Shown here piece after piece: positions 1 to 7,538 of a stretch of DNA of 20,602 nt. Under the pieces are notes generated by a model, which had not been told where the DNA came from, did not search any database, and worked only from the letters and a program-made list of their open reading frames with translations. Position 1 is the stretch's first letter. Each line of letters opens with the position of its first letter. This stretch comes from Candidatus Methanogasteraceae archaeon UBA261. Lineage in GTDB: Archaea > Halobacteriota > Methanosarcinia > Methanosarcinales > Methanogasteraceae. A program made the translations under genes and the position numbers. Location of the stretch: assembly GCA_002506015.1 (NCBI GenBank), contig DAWR01000059.1, forward strand, positions 1-20,602, written 5' to 3'.

Positions 1-1
1 C

Positions 2-718
2 GGAAAGATTCCGGAATCGATGCTGCACGGGCTCAATCTGCAGTTCGGGAACGCCGGAGCGATGGTTGAAGCGGTATGGATGACCGCGTACCGTGCCGGG
101 ATCGGCGATGATCTGGCACTTGGTTCTCAAAGGCTTGCCGAGAAGTACGGGGCACCCGAACTCTCTATTAGCGTGAAAGGTCTCGAAATCCCTGCTTATG
201 ATCCACGCGCCATACAGGGGATCGGTCTCAACTATGCGACCGCCAACCGCGGAGGCTGTCATGTGAGTGGTTACACGATATCGCCGGAGGTTGTGGGACT
301 CCCTGAAAAACTGGACCCGCACACAACAGAAGGAAAAGCTGGGTGGGTCAAGACGTTCCAGGACTTTACATCACTTGTCAACTCTTCTGTTGTCTGCCTC
401 TTCAACACGTTTGCGCTCGGACTCCCGGATTATGCGAGCATGCTTTCATGTATCACGGGATGGGACATGGACGCAGGTGAACTGATGATTATCGGTGAGC
501 GGGTGACAAATCTCGAGAGGATGATCATCAACCGCTACGGCTTCGATGAGAAGGATGATACGCTGCCCAAGAGATTACTGAGCGAGCCGATGCCGGATGG
601 ACCGTCTAAAGGAGAGGTATCGCATCTGGACGAGATGCTTCCTGAATACTACGCGCTTCGCGGATGGGAGAATGGACGACCGGGAGCTGAAAAACTGAGG
701 GAACTTGGACTGGCGTAA
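2..718 (+). CDS. Aldehyde:ferredoxin oxidoreductase family protein, C-terminal part (5' end outside window)
   Basis: This is the last ~238 codons of a tungstopterin aldehyde:ferredoxin oxidoreductase (AOR family), which oxidises aldehydes to carboxylates with reduction of ferredoxin in the cytoplasm. The frame is open from base 2, so the Met at 20 is internal and the gene starts upstream. Visible family features are the helix containing GIGDDLALGSQRLAEKYG, the segment GIGLNYATANRGGCH, and the Cys in NSSVVCLF (codon 395-397), which fits the last ligand of the single [4Fe-4S] cluster. The other three Cys and the N-terminal pterin domain are outside the window. In characterised AORs the residue five before that Cys is usually Asp (DxxGxC); here it is Asn. 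Substrate specificity cannot be told from this part. It ends with TAA, 112 bp before glnA, which has its own promoter. Confidence 0.9.
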   Translation, partial: GKIPESMLHGLNLQFGNAGAMVEAVWMTAYRAGIGDDLALGSQRLAEKYGAPELSISVKGLEIPAYDPRAIQGIGLNYATANRGGCHVSGYTISPEVVGLPEKLDPHTTEGKAGWVKTFQDFTSLVNSSVVCLFNTFALGLPDYASMLSCITGWDMDAGELMIIGERVTNLERMIINRYGFDEKDDTLPKRLLSEPMPDGPSKGEVSHLDEMLPEYYALRGWENGRPGAEKLRELGLA

Positions 719-798
719 TCCTCTTATCCCTCAATAATCGGGAGCGGAGTGTGGGGTTGGATGTGGGATCATCTGTTCATTCATGATTGTGAGTTGGG

Positions 799-808
799 TT
801 TATGAATA
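799..808 (+). promoter_or_regulatory. glnA TATA box (leaderless promoter)
   Basis: TTTATGAATA lies centred about 27 nt before the glnA ATG. No Shine-Dalgarno sequence is present between the box and the start (the last ten bases are aaacgataca), so the transcript is probably leaderless. I saw no GGAA-N6-TTCC operator of the methanogen nitrogen repressor NrpR in the 112-bp spacer. Confidence 0.55.
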
Positions 809-830
809 CTCGAGCCAATAAAACGATACA

Positions 831-2165
831 ATGATCACCAGAGATGATGTACTGGATGCGATTACCACGAACAACATCAAATTCGTCAGGCTCCAGTTCG
901 TGGACATTCTTGGAATCGTGAAGAACGTAGCGATACCGGCTGCACAGATGCAAAAGGCACTCTCTGTCGGAATATCATTCGATGGCTCGTCTATCGAGGG
1001 GTTTGCAAGGATTCAGGAATCGGACATGGTGTTGAAGCCAGACCCGAAAACATTCAGGATTCTGCCATGGGAAGCGGACGGGGGCAGGGTTGCCGGGATC
1101 GTATGCGATGTCCATCTTCCGGACGGGACCCCGTTTACTGGCTGCCCGAGACATGTTCTCAAGAAAGCACTTGCAGAAGCAGAGACGATGGGTTACGTCA
1201 TGAATACGGGACCGGAACTTGAGTTCTTCCTCTTTGAGAAGCGAGACGGCGTCCCGACGACAATCCCGCATGATTCCGGAGGCTACTTCGATTTTCCGCC
1301 CGTTGATCTCGCAGAGGACATCCGCAGGGAGATTGTGATCGCTCTTGAGGATATGGGCTTTGAGATCGAGGCATCGCACCACGAGGTTGCTTGGGGGCAG
1401 CACGAGATCGATTTTAAGTACAGCGACGCGCTGACGACCGCGGACAACGTGATCACATTCAAGTACGTAACAAAGACGATTGCAACGAACAAGGACCTCC
1501 ACGCCACATTCATGCCGAAACCGGTCTTCGGCGCGAGCGGCTCTGGGATGCATATAAACATATCGCTGTTCGCTAAAGACGGCGAGAATGACGAAAACAT
1601 CTTCTTTGATCACAATTCCGATCATGAGATCAGCGATACCGCGAGGTACTTCATAGGCGGGCTGCTCACACACATCAAGGCGATCACCGCGATCACAAAC
1701 CCGCTTGTAAACTCGTATAAACGGCTCGTCTCCGGATACGAGGCTCCGGTCTACATCACATGGTCATGGGCGAACCGGAGTTCACTGATCAGGGTTCCTG
1801 CGGCACGCGGCACCGGAACCAGGATCGAACTCAGGTCTCCCGATCCATCGTGCAATTCATACCTCGCATTTGCAGCCATACTCGCGGCTGGGCTGGACGG
1901 GATAAAAAATAAGATCGATCCTGGCGAACCGGTCGAGGAGAACATCTACGAAATGGACTTCCGTGAGATTACGGCTGCTGGCATCGATACGCTTCCGACA
2001 AGCCTCAGCCTCGCACTTGATCATCTGAAATCGGATGATGTCGTGAGGTCTGCGCTCGGTGAGCATGCGTACGATGCATTCATGCGAATCGCTTACGCTG
2101 AATGGGAAGATTACCGGGTTCAGGTGCACCAGTGGGAGCTGGACCGATATCTTGGCTTGCTTTGA
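831..2165 (+). CDS. glnA: Glutamine synthetase type I (alpha subtype)
   Basis: Glutamine synthetase condenses ammonium with glutamate at the cost of ATP and is the main ammonium-assimilation enzyme; it acts as a cytoplasmic dodecamer. The 444-residue length is the usual size for the archaeal/GSI-alpha group. Visible motifs are the N-terminal beta-grasp segment with FDGSSIEGF (latch region), the metal-binding GPELEFFLF, the ATP/metal segment GSGMHINISL, the glutamate-binding loop NSYKRLVSGYEAP, and RIELRSPDPSCNSYLAFAA. Near the C-terminus EENIYEMDF occupies the place where GSI-beta enzymes have the adenylylation Tyr motif NLYDLPP, so regulation by adenylylation is unlikely (inference). The start has no ribosome binding site and sits just after a TATA box, which suggests a leaderless mRNA. 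Its end is convergent with the ilv unit, 48 bp away; a weak GGGG/CCCC stem with a short T run lies at 2181-2195. Confidence 0.97.
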   Translation: MITRDDVLDAITTNNIKFVRLQFVDILGIVKNVAIPAAQMQKALSVGISFDGSSIEGFARIQESDMVLKPDPKTFRILPWEADGGRVAGIVCDVHLPDGTPFTGCPRHVLKKALAEAETMGYVMNTGPELEFFLFEKRDGVPTTIPHDSGGYFDFPPVDLAEDIRREIVIALEDMGFEIEASHHEVAWGQHEIDFKYSDALTTADNVITFKYVTKTIATNKDLHATFMPKPVFGASGSGMHINISLFAKDGENDENIFFDHNSDHEISDTARYFIGGLLTHIKAITAITNPLVNSYKRLVSGYEAPVYITWSWANRSSLIRVPAARGTGTRIELRSPDPSCNSYLAFAAILAAGLDGIKNKIDPGEPVEENIYEMDFREITAAGIDTLPTSLSLALDHLKSDDVVRSALGEHAYDAFMRIAYAEWEDYRVQVHQWELDRYLGLL

Positions 2166-2213
2166 GTCTGTTTCGAGTTCGGGGCTTTTGACCCCCATTT
2201 CCCCCTCGTTCAC

Positions 2214-2675
2214 TCACCCGTGATACGTAGTCTGTACCGGCTCTGGTTTCTTCTTCTGCTGGAAGTTGATGTTTGGCAGAGGCATCGCAGACGGAAGCCC
2301 GAGCGTTGACGAAAGCGTGACCGCAAGCGGAGCAAGATTGCTGACCATCGTGTTTGCGATCTGGTTCTGAACGTCAGATGGAGCTTTCCCATTGTCCCAG
2401 TCGTTTTTGATCTGAGTTACATCTTGTTCATCCGAATAATACTCAGAGAACCCTTCGAATCGGATGTGCCCCACATTCGGGCTCAAGTAGTTGATTGAAA
2501 ACGCATATTCAACCCTCAAAACCGTTTTTTCTCCGAATGGCGTCTGTTTTGGCACAACCGACACACCCTTCAGATTGATGTCGTAGTTGATGTTGATGTT
2601 CTTCTGTTTCTTGACCTCTTCCGGGGTTGAGTATGTCTTGGATTCGACCTGCGTCACTCTGAAATTCACTATCAT
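2214..2675 (-). CDS. Conserved hypothetical protein, SecB-like fold suspected
   Basis: A 153-residue soluble protein without signal peptide or membrane segment. Its start overlaps the stop of ilvN (ATGA) and is preceded by a strong AGGAGGT site (2681-2687), so it is translated together with ilvBN. It has an N-terminal beta-rich half (VNFRVTQVESKTY; LRVEYAFSINY), a segment VGHIRFEGFSEYYSD, then a helical half ending in LGLPSAMPLPNI, and a charged Lys/Gln tail. This order (strands, 'I.FEGF', acidic linker, helix, 'GLP..PLP') resembles small archaeal proteins related to SecB-type export chaperones. That placement is from memory of the pattern and is tentative. No catalytic motif is visible. The context suggests a function expressed with acetolactate synthase, but nothing in the sequence shows an interaction. 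Confidence 0.75.
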   Translation of the reverse strand: MIVNFRVTQVESKTYSTPEEVKKQKNININYDINLKGVSVVPKQTPFGEKTVLRVEYAFSINYLSPNVGHIRFEGFSEYYSDEQDVTQIKNDWDNGKAPSDVQNQIANTMVSNLAPLAVTLSSTLGLPSAMPLPNINFQQKKKPEPVQTTYHG

Positions 2676-3172
2676 ATATTACCTCCTGTAATCATCTTAG
2701 TCCCACGGCTCATCGCTATTCTACCTGTTCTGACGAGCTCCCTGATCCCGAATCGATCCAGCATATCCGTGATTGCCACAATCTTTGCCTGATCTCCTGT
2801 AACCTCGACTATCAGTGTCTCCGCACCGACGTCGATGATCTTTGCACGAAATATGTCTGCGATCTGCATGATCTCGGATCTTGTCTCTGTATCGGCAGCC
2901 ACCTTGATCAATGCCAGCCCTCTGTCAACCGATTCATCCGGAGGCAGATCCGATATCGAGATCACATCGATCAGCTTGCCGAGCTGGCTCGTAACCTGTG
3001 CAAGCACCCGGTCATCGCCTGCGACCACGATTGTCATCCTTGAGACTGTGAGGTCTTCTGTCGTGCCGACCGCAAGGCTCTCGATGTTGAACCCACGTCT
3101 GCTGAACAGTCCGGAGACCCGTGCGAGCACACCTGGCTTGTTCTCCACAAGCACTGCGAGTGTATGTTTCAT
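2672..3172 (-). CDS. ilvN: Acetolactate synthase small (regulatory) subunit
   Basis: Regulatory subunit of acetohydroxyacid synthase, which binds the large subunit IlvB and confers activation and feedback inhibition by valine. The 166-residue length is typical. Residues ~1-75 form the ACT domain, with the characteristic opening LAVLVENKPGVLARVSGLFSRRGFNIESL and the strand SRMTIVV. The C-terminal half (IKVAADTETRSEIMQIADIFRAKIIDVG...) is the second ferredoxin-like domain common to IlvN/IlvH. The ATG overlaps the ilvB stop by 4 bp (ATGA), indicating translational coupling, and its own stop overlaps the next ORF in the same way. Archaeal small subunits are often called ilvH or ilvN interchangeably. 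Confidence 0.96.
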   Translation of the reverse strand: MKHTLAVLVENKPGVLARVSGLFSRRGFNIESLAVGTTEDLTVSRMTIVVAGDDRVLAQVTSQLGKLIDVISISDLPPDESVDRGLALIKVAADTETRSEIMQIADIFRAKIIDVGAETLIVEVTGDQAKIVAITDMLDRFGIRELVRTGRIAMSRGTKMITGGNI

Positions 3173-4860
3173 GACGCAACCTCCAAATCAAGAATTTCGT
3201 TGATCGCAGCGCCAGCAGGAACCATCGGGAAGACGTTTTCCATCGGATCGACCACGAAATCAATAACAACGGTTCGATCCGCCGCGAGCGCCTCTGATAT
3301 CGCCGAGGAGATCCCTGATGGTTCATCCACACGGATCCCGATCAGACCGTAAGCCTCTGCCAGTTTCACGAAATCGACGCTATCTGCGATGTTCGTATAC
3401 GAGTACCTCTCGTCAAAGAAGAGTTGCTGCCACTGCCTGACCATTCCGAGATTGCCGTTGTTGAGAATCGCAACAATCACCTTGATATCGTTCTTTGCAA
3501 CGGTCGCAAGCTCCTGCGACATCATCTGGAACGAGCCGTCGCCAGCGATGTCGATTACGGTCTTGTCGGGGCAGCCGACCTTTGCGCCCATTGCGGCAGG
3601 GAATCCGTAGCCCATGGTGCCCAGACCCCCGGATGTGATGAACGTCCGCGGGCTCTCAAATTTGAAGTACTGCGCCGCCCACATCTGGTTCTGCCCGACC
3701 TCGGTAACGATGATCGCGTCAGGACAGGCATCGTAAAACTCCTGGACGACCTGCTGTGGCTTAATCACGTTCTCGCTTCGATTGTACTGAAGAGGCTGCT
3801 CCTTCTTCCATGCTGCAATCTTCGCAAGCCATTCCTGTGATCTTGTCTGCATGCCCTGTAGATGGGATCCCAGTGACTGCATGACCGGTCCGGCGTTTCC
3901 TATGATTGGGAGATCAACCCGTATGTTCTTTCCGATCTCTGCCGGGTCTATGTCTATGTGAATGACCTTCGCATGCGGCGCAAACGCATCGATCTTTCCT
4001 GTAACCCGGTCATCGAATCGTGCGCCGACTGTGATCAGGAGGTCTGACTCCTGGATCGCATAATTGGCGTATTTGGTGCCGTGCATGCCGGGCATTCCAA
4101 GAGCCAACTGATGCGTGCCTGGAAATGCTCCGATTCCAAGCAGTGTCGTTGTCACAGGAGCCATAATCGTTTCGGCGAGTTTCAGGAGTTCGGATGCCGC
4201 ATTCGAGATTATTACGCCGCCGCCTGCGTAGATCACCGGACGCTTGGACTCACGGATCATGGATGCGGCGCGTTTGACGCGATCATTATCAACGGCAATG
4301 TCCGGATGGTACCCGCGCAGATACACGCGCTTAGGATACTCGAATTCGAATTCTTCGGTTGTGATGTCCTTTGGAAGATCAATCAAGACCGGTCCGGGTC
4401 TTCCGGTTGATGCGATATAAAACGCCTCTTTTACGACCCACGGAAGGTCGTTTATATTTTTTATCAGATAATTATGTTTTGTGATCGGAAGCGTGATTCC
4501 GGTGATGTCAGCCTCCTGGAAGGCGTCATTTCCGATCATCGGTGTCGGAACCTGCCCTGTTATCGCGACGATTGGAACTGAGTCCATGTAGGCGTTCGCG
4601 ATGCCGGTAACGAGATTGGTTGCGCCGGGTCCGGATGTTGCGAGGCATACGCCTACCTTTCCAGTTGCTCGTGCGTATCCGTCTGCCGCATGTGCGGCAC
4701 CCTGCTCATGCCGTACCAGAATGTGCCTGATGTCTGAATCGTACAGTTCGTCGTACAGCGGCAAGAGCACGCCCCCGGGATATCCGAAGATCGTGTCAAC
4801 TCCTTCATTGCGCAGGCAAGCAATCAATGCTTTTGCACCAGAGATAGACGTGTCAGTCAC
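3169..4860 (-). CDS. ilvB: Acetolactate synthase large (catalytic) subunit
   Basis: ThDP- and FAD-dependent acetohydroxyacid synthase, the first committed enzyme of valine, leucine and isoleucine synthesis; it makes 2-acetolactate or 2-aceto-2-hydroxybutyrate from pyruvate. The 563-residue length is normal. Residues ~50-60 hold the catalytic-Glu motif RHEQGAAHAADGYARATGK; the central FAD/regulatory domain follows, and the ThDP-binding GDGSFQMMSQEL...NNGNLGMVRQ motif is in the last third. The start is GTG (complement of 4858-4860), preceded by a full GGAGGA Shine-Dalgarno site at 4868-4873 with good spacing. It is the first gene of ilvB-ilvN-hypothetical. ilvC and leuA, which often follow in archaea, are absent here. 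A TATA-like box lies at 4907-4915. Confidence 0.97.
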   Translation of the reverse strand: MTDTSISGAKALIACLRNEGVDTIFGYPGGVLLPLYDELYDSDIRHILVRHEQGAAHAADGYARATGKVGVCLATSGPGATNLVTGIANAYMDSVPIVAITGQVPTPMIGNDAFQEADITGITLPITKHNYLIKNINDLPWVVKEAFYIASTGRPGPVLIDLPKDITTEEFEFEYPKRVYLRGYHPDIAVDNDRVKRAASMIRESKRPVIYAGGGVIISNAASELLKLAETIMAPVTTTLLGIGAFPGTHQLALGMPGMHGTKYANYAIQESDLLITVGARFDDRVTGKIDAFAPHAKVIHIDIDPAEIGKNIRVDLPIIGNAGPVMQSLGSHLQGMQTRSQEWLAKIAAWKKEQPLQYNRSENVIKPQQVVQEFYDACPDAIIVTEVGQNQMWAAQYFKFESPRTFITSGGLGTMGYGFPAAMGAKVGCPDKTVIDIAGDGSFQMMSQELATVAKNDIKVIVAILNNGNLGMVRQWQQLFFDERYSYTNIADSVDFVKLAEAYGLIGIRVDEPSGISSAISEALAADRTVVIDFVVDPMENVFPMVPAGAAINEILDLEVAS

Positions 4861-4906
4861 AATTTTATCCTCCTTTCGATCAGGGTTATTATCGTTATGG
4901 CGAGGT

Positions 4907-4915
4907 CATAAAGTA
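4907..4915 (-). promoter_or_regulatory. ilvB TATA box
   Basis: Read on the minus strand this is TACTTTATG, about 50 nt before the GTG start of ilvB. The transcript would then begin near 4880 and carry a short leader with the strong Shine-Dalgarno site. No attenuator-like hairpin or leader peptide rich in branched-chain codons is visible. Confidence 0.4.
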
Positions 4916-4969
4916 TGTGGTTGATAGTGGCACATCAGGGGTGCCGTCAATACCACACAGCAACATAAC

Positions 4970-5048
4970 ATGGTGGAACCACGAGATTGCACAGTCTGCG
5001 AAGCAGCAGCGCAGCCATCTTCACAATATTTCTGTGTTAATCGTGTGG
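4970..5048 (+). repeat. Dispersed palindrome-ended intergenic repeat, copy A
   Basis: Bases 4970-5042 match the reverse complement of 12139-12212 at 65 of 74 aligned columns by hand count, with one single-base gap. The element begins with CCACGAGATTGCACA (4979-4993) and ends with an imperfect inverse of it, TGTGTTAATCGTGTGG (5033-5048). Both copies lie between genes. No transposase is associated. It could be a MITE-like mobile relic or a repeated structured element. Confidence 0.7.
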
Positions 5049-5066
5049 TTTTATACTCCACACCGC

Positions 5067-5123
5067 CACAAATTGAGTTTTCAAACTCGTCGATTATCGA
5101 ATTCGTCTATCGTGCAATTTGTG
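5067..5123. repeat. Short inverted repeat in the ilvB-cdhE gap
   Basis: CACAAATTG (5067-5075) is perfectly inverted as CAATTTGTG (5115-5123), with an AT-rich loop in between containing several TCGT/ATTCG words. It directly follows repeat copy A and may be a further decayed member of the same repeat type. The rest of the 4861-5321 gap holds the ilvB promoter, the cdhE terminator and a run of nine G; I see no gene in it. Confidence 0.4.
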
Positions 5124-5185
5124 CGATTCGTGTTAAACTCAAGAATGCATACGACTATCACGAGTGAGTTCCCTCAGCCACTCAC

Positions 5186-5198
5186 AAAAAAATAAAAA
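5186..5198 (-). terminator. Oligo-T terminator of the sepF-cdhE unit
   Basis: On the minus strand this reads T5-A-T7, about 125 nt past the cdhE stop. Archaeal RNA polymerase terminates at such T tracts without needing a hairpin. The T tract is directly preceded (in the minus direction) by a run of nine C. Confidence 0.5.
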
Positions 5199-5321
5199 GA
5201 GGGGGGGGGTGGATTTTTGCATCTCTGCCCAGAATCGTGTAGGGCTGTGCATATCCTTGATGCGCACATCAGCCCCGGACATATAAATAGACAATCCAAG
5301 AGCGGGGTGAAAGTGAAATTT

Positions 5322-6722
5322 TCAGGACTGTTGCTCCCATCTTGATTCCATCCACCGCGGGATCTGCCCTGAATCAGGAGGTCCGACCATCACTGTGAGC
5401 CCGGTCGTATCCTCGACATCGCCTTGCAGCCGTGCAGCCAGCCCTGGTAGGATGATTGTGCCGTGATCAGTCTTCTCCTGCACATCGAAACCAGCCGAAG
5501 CGAACGCATCCTTGATCTTTGCAGCGGTCAACTGCCCACCGGCAACCGCGGCCTCGACCCCGATGCCATCGGTGTCCACGACACAGAGGTAACAGCCGAT
5601 ATCATTGGACGCCAGATCGCTTTCCACGGTGTAGTATGTCAGCGCGAAGTTCGTTGTGATGATCACTGGGGACTTTTGGTCAGGGGATCCGATCTCAAAG
5701 ACGCCGGAATCGACCATCACAGGCTTTCTCGGGTCGGTGTATACCGTGTCCCTGATATGCAGTTCGGGCAGGAGTGCGTATGGCTCAATTCCATGCATGA
5801 TCGCAATGTCGCCGTATCGTACCGTGAAGACGGATGCAAGCACACTCTCCCAGTATGCTGCGCTGACACCATCAAGTTCAGCCCATGCGGTCATGGGCAC
5901 AGCCATCAGCGGGTATGCTATATCGGTCTGCCCCGCAATTCCCGCACGCCGCAGCTTCAGGAAGTTCTCAAAGGAGTCTCGCAACCCCTTTGTCGGCGAC
6001 GTTCCCGGATCAAGCACCAGATCGGTGATTCCCATCGACTCGAACGTCAGTGCGAGCGACTTCAATGCATCCGGATCGCCGGGGTTTGAGAGCACCACCG
6101 GAACATCGTATTTGAGCACAAGTTCCGCGATATCACGCCAGTTCTCGGTTGTGGCAGCGTAGATCAGCGGCTTCCGATCACAAGCAACCTCGAGCGCGGT
6201 GCTCAGAACTCCCGCGTCGAGCGAGCAGAGCACAAGCGGAAGCTCGGTCGTCGTAATCACTGTGCTGACCGTTCTTGCGAACTGATCGGCGTCGCCTGAT
6301 ACGCATCTGATCGCAATGGCATCCAGCGTCAGAAAATCCCCTATATAGAATTTGGTGAAGTTCTGGATCTTGTTGACACGTGACACGAGCTCGTTCTCGT
6401 CCATCGTATCCCAAACGTCATAAGCGAACGCAGTTTTATTGAAAAACGTCAATTTGTGGCGGTACAGCACATCGTCCCCGCCGATCGTGATCGCACGATC
6501 GCCTGTGCCAATTACAACCTCACGTATCTCGGGTGCGAGAAGATCTGTGAGGGTTGTATAATTATCTTCATATTTCTCATCGAGCAGATGCGGGCATTCC
6601 TCGATTTTCTTTGATCGATCGAGCATATGCGAGGCAAACGCCATGCATGTTGGCTCCCCACAGTCCCCGCAATTGGTCTTTGGCAAGTGTTCGTAAGCCT
6701 GCAGGGGGCTGTTAATCTTCAT
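5322..6722 (-). CDS. cdhE: Acetyl-CoA decarbonylase/synthase complex, corrinoid iron-sulfur protein large subunit (gamma)
   Basis: Large subunit of the corrinoid iron-sulfur protein of ACDS. With CdhD it carries the methyl group on a corrinoid between tetrahydro(methano/sarcina)pterin and the acetyl-CoA synthase site. The N-terminal [4Fe-4S] domain has C18-x2-C21-x4-C26-x16-C43 (TNCGDCGEPTCMAFA...EEC), followed by the TIM-barrel methyl-carrier domain (IGGDDVLYRHKLTFFNKT, PLIYAATTENW, LVLDPGTSPT, RRAGI, YPLMAVPMTAW) and a C-terminal corrinoid-binding part (TTNFALTYYTVESDLASNDI, DTDGIGVEAAVAGGQLTA, LPGLAARLQGDVED). The 466 residues match the usual length. The start ATG is 3 bp after the stop of sepF, so the two are one transcript. 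The other cdh genes (A, B, C, D) are not in the window, which is unlike the usual cdhABCDE cluster. Confidence 0.97.
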   Translation of the reverse strand: MKINSPLQAYEHLPKTNCGDCGEPTCMAFASHMLDRSKKIEECPHLLDEKYEDNYTTLTDLLAPEIREVVIGTGDRAITIGGDDVLYRHKLTFFNKTAFAYDVWDTMDENELVSRVNKIQNFTKFYIGDFLTLDAIAIRCVSGDADQFARTVSTVITTTELPLVLCSLDAGVLSTALEVACDRKPLIYAATTENWRDIAELVLKYDVPVVLSNPGDPDALKSLALTFESMGITDLVLDPGTSPTKGLRDSFENFLKLRRAGIAGQTDIAYPLMAVPMTAWAELDGVSAAYWESVLASVFTVRYGDIAIMHGIEPYALLPELHIRDTVYTDPRKPVMVDSGVFEIGSPDQKSPVIITTNFALTYYTVESDLASNDIGCYLCVVDTDGIGVEAAVAGGQLTAAKIKDAFASAGFDVQEKTDHGTIILPGLAARLQGDVEDTTGLTVMVGPPDSGQIPRWMESRWEQQS

Positions 6723-6725
6723 AGC

Positions 6726-7118
6726 TCACATCACTATAGCACTGCCGTTTCCGCCGAGTCGTGACCGATCGATCTTGATTCCGGTCGGTGTCGTGATCAC
6801 CAGATCCTCGCCAAGTCCTGCAATGTCCCCGCTCACATCACTTACAACCTCCTGCAGATCGTGGAGCGCGCGTTCGAGCACCAGCCGATCACGCTTAATC
6901 ATCGCTATATCGACTATGACGATGTTTCCGTCGTAGAGCTCCTTCTTTAAATCGGGAATTCCGTCCAGATTACTCAGTTCTGCAACCCGGATGTAGGTCT
7001 CGGCTGGTTCGTCTTCTATGACCTCTTCGTACGGACCAAGATCCACCAGATCAGCGTATTCGTCGACCGTTTGTTTTGGCGTCGGACCAAATAACAATTC
7101 CTTGATTTTCGTGGGCAT
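6726..7118 (-). CDS. sepF: SepF-like cell division protein (archaeal DUF552 family)
   Basis: A 130-residue archaeal SepF homologue. Archaeal SepF is a membrane-bound anchor that tethers FtsZ at the division site. The protein starts with MPTKIKELLFG, a short amphipathic segment suited to membrane attachment, then an acidic linker (EYADLVDLGPYEEVIEDEPAE), then the globular core (TYIRVAELSNLDGIPDLKKELYDGNIVIVDIAMIKRD...LVITTPTGIKIDRSR). I chose the ATG at 7116-7118 and not the frame's upstream Met at 7274: AGGTGA sits a few bases before it, a TATA box at 7161-7169 lies upstream, and the 52-residue extension is basic, unlike the family. It is co-transcribed with cdhE. No ftsZ is nearby. Confidence 0.88.
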   Translation of the reverse strand: MPTKIKELLFGPTPKQTVDEYADLVDLGPYEEVIEDEPAETYIRVAELSNLDGIPDLKKELYDGNIVIVDIAMIKRDRLVLERALHDLQEVVSDVSGDIAGLGEDLVITTPTGIKIDRSRLGGNGSAIVM

Positions 7119-7160
7119 GAAATCACCTTGTAGCGATATATTGACTATGTGACCTGCGTG

Positions 7161-7169
7161 ATATATTAA
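7161..7169 (-). promoter_or_regulatory. sepF-cdhE TATA box
   Basis: On the minus strand, TTAATATAT followed after about 25 nt by the probable start of a leader of ~20 nt containing AGGTGA and the sepF ATG. This box inside the alternative upstream ORF is the main reason for rejecting the longer sepF reading. Confidence 0.55.
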
Positions 7170-7367
7170 CTTATTTGGTCTCTGATTTAAACTACGCCGT
7201 GATTTCCGTCCCACATCACGTTGCGGGCTTCCTGATTTAAAGAGCGTCCGTCGACGCGTCTTCTTAGCAGACATAATCTCTCACCCAGTTCCGGTTTTCC
7301 GCCCTGAGCCTGTCAGACGCAACGACTGAATGGTGCACACATTGTCAACATCAGCGAAATACCTGAT

Positions 7368-7427
7368 TATAAAGATTTAAAATGAATTGCAACCGGAGAT
7401 AAAGAATTATAAAGCATGATAAAGCAT
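7368..7427 (+). repeat. Helically phased 10-bp direct repeats upstream of the secreted-protein gene
   Basis: Three head-to-tail decamers, GATAAAGAAT, TATAAAGCAT and GATAAAGCAT, occupy 7398-7427. A fourth, TATAAAGATT, starts at 7368, exactly three repeat lengths before the first. All copies therefore face the same side of the helix. They lie 110-170 bp before the ATG at 7539 in the divergent gap between sepF and the secreted protein. They could be operator sites for a cooperative regulator, or phased A-tracts that bend DNA. The rest of the 7119-7538 gap contains the sepF promoter and no gene I can support. Confidence 0.6.
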
Positions 7428-7538
7428 TAAAAATCCAAAAACCAAAAGTGTGCTTATCTATTAACTAATCCAAGTGTAATTTCGGGTAGAGCATCTCAAA
7501 ACAACGGAACAACCCAACATAATCAGAGGTAACAAAAA

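Noticed and set aside
4917..5195. Plus-strand ORFs of 65-92 residues in the ilvB-cdhE gap
   Set aside because: They lie over repeat copy A and an inverted repeat. The peptide NHEI.QSAKQ recurs only because the DNA repeat recurs, and changes between copies are not biased to synonymous sites.
5281..5291. TATA-like ATATAAATA before the cdhE 3' end
   Set aside because: No gene or conserved RNA follows on either strand within a sensible distance.
7119..7274. N-terminal extension of sepF by 52 residues to a Met at 7274
   Set aside because: It contains the TATA box and ribosome site of the shorter reading, is Arg/Lys-rich unlike the family, and the family begins at MPTKIKELLFG.
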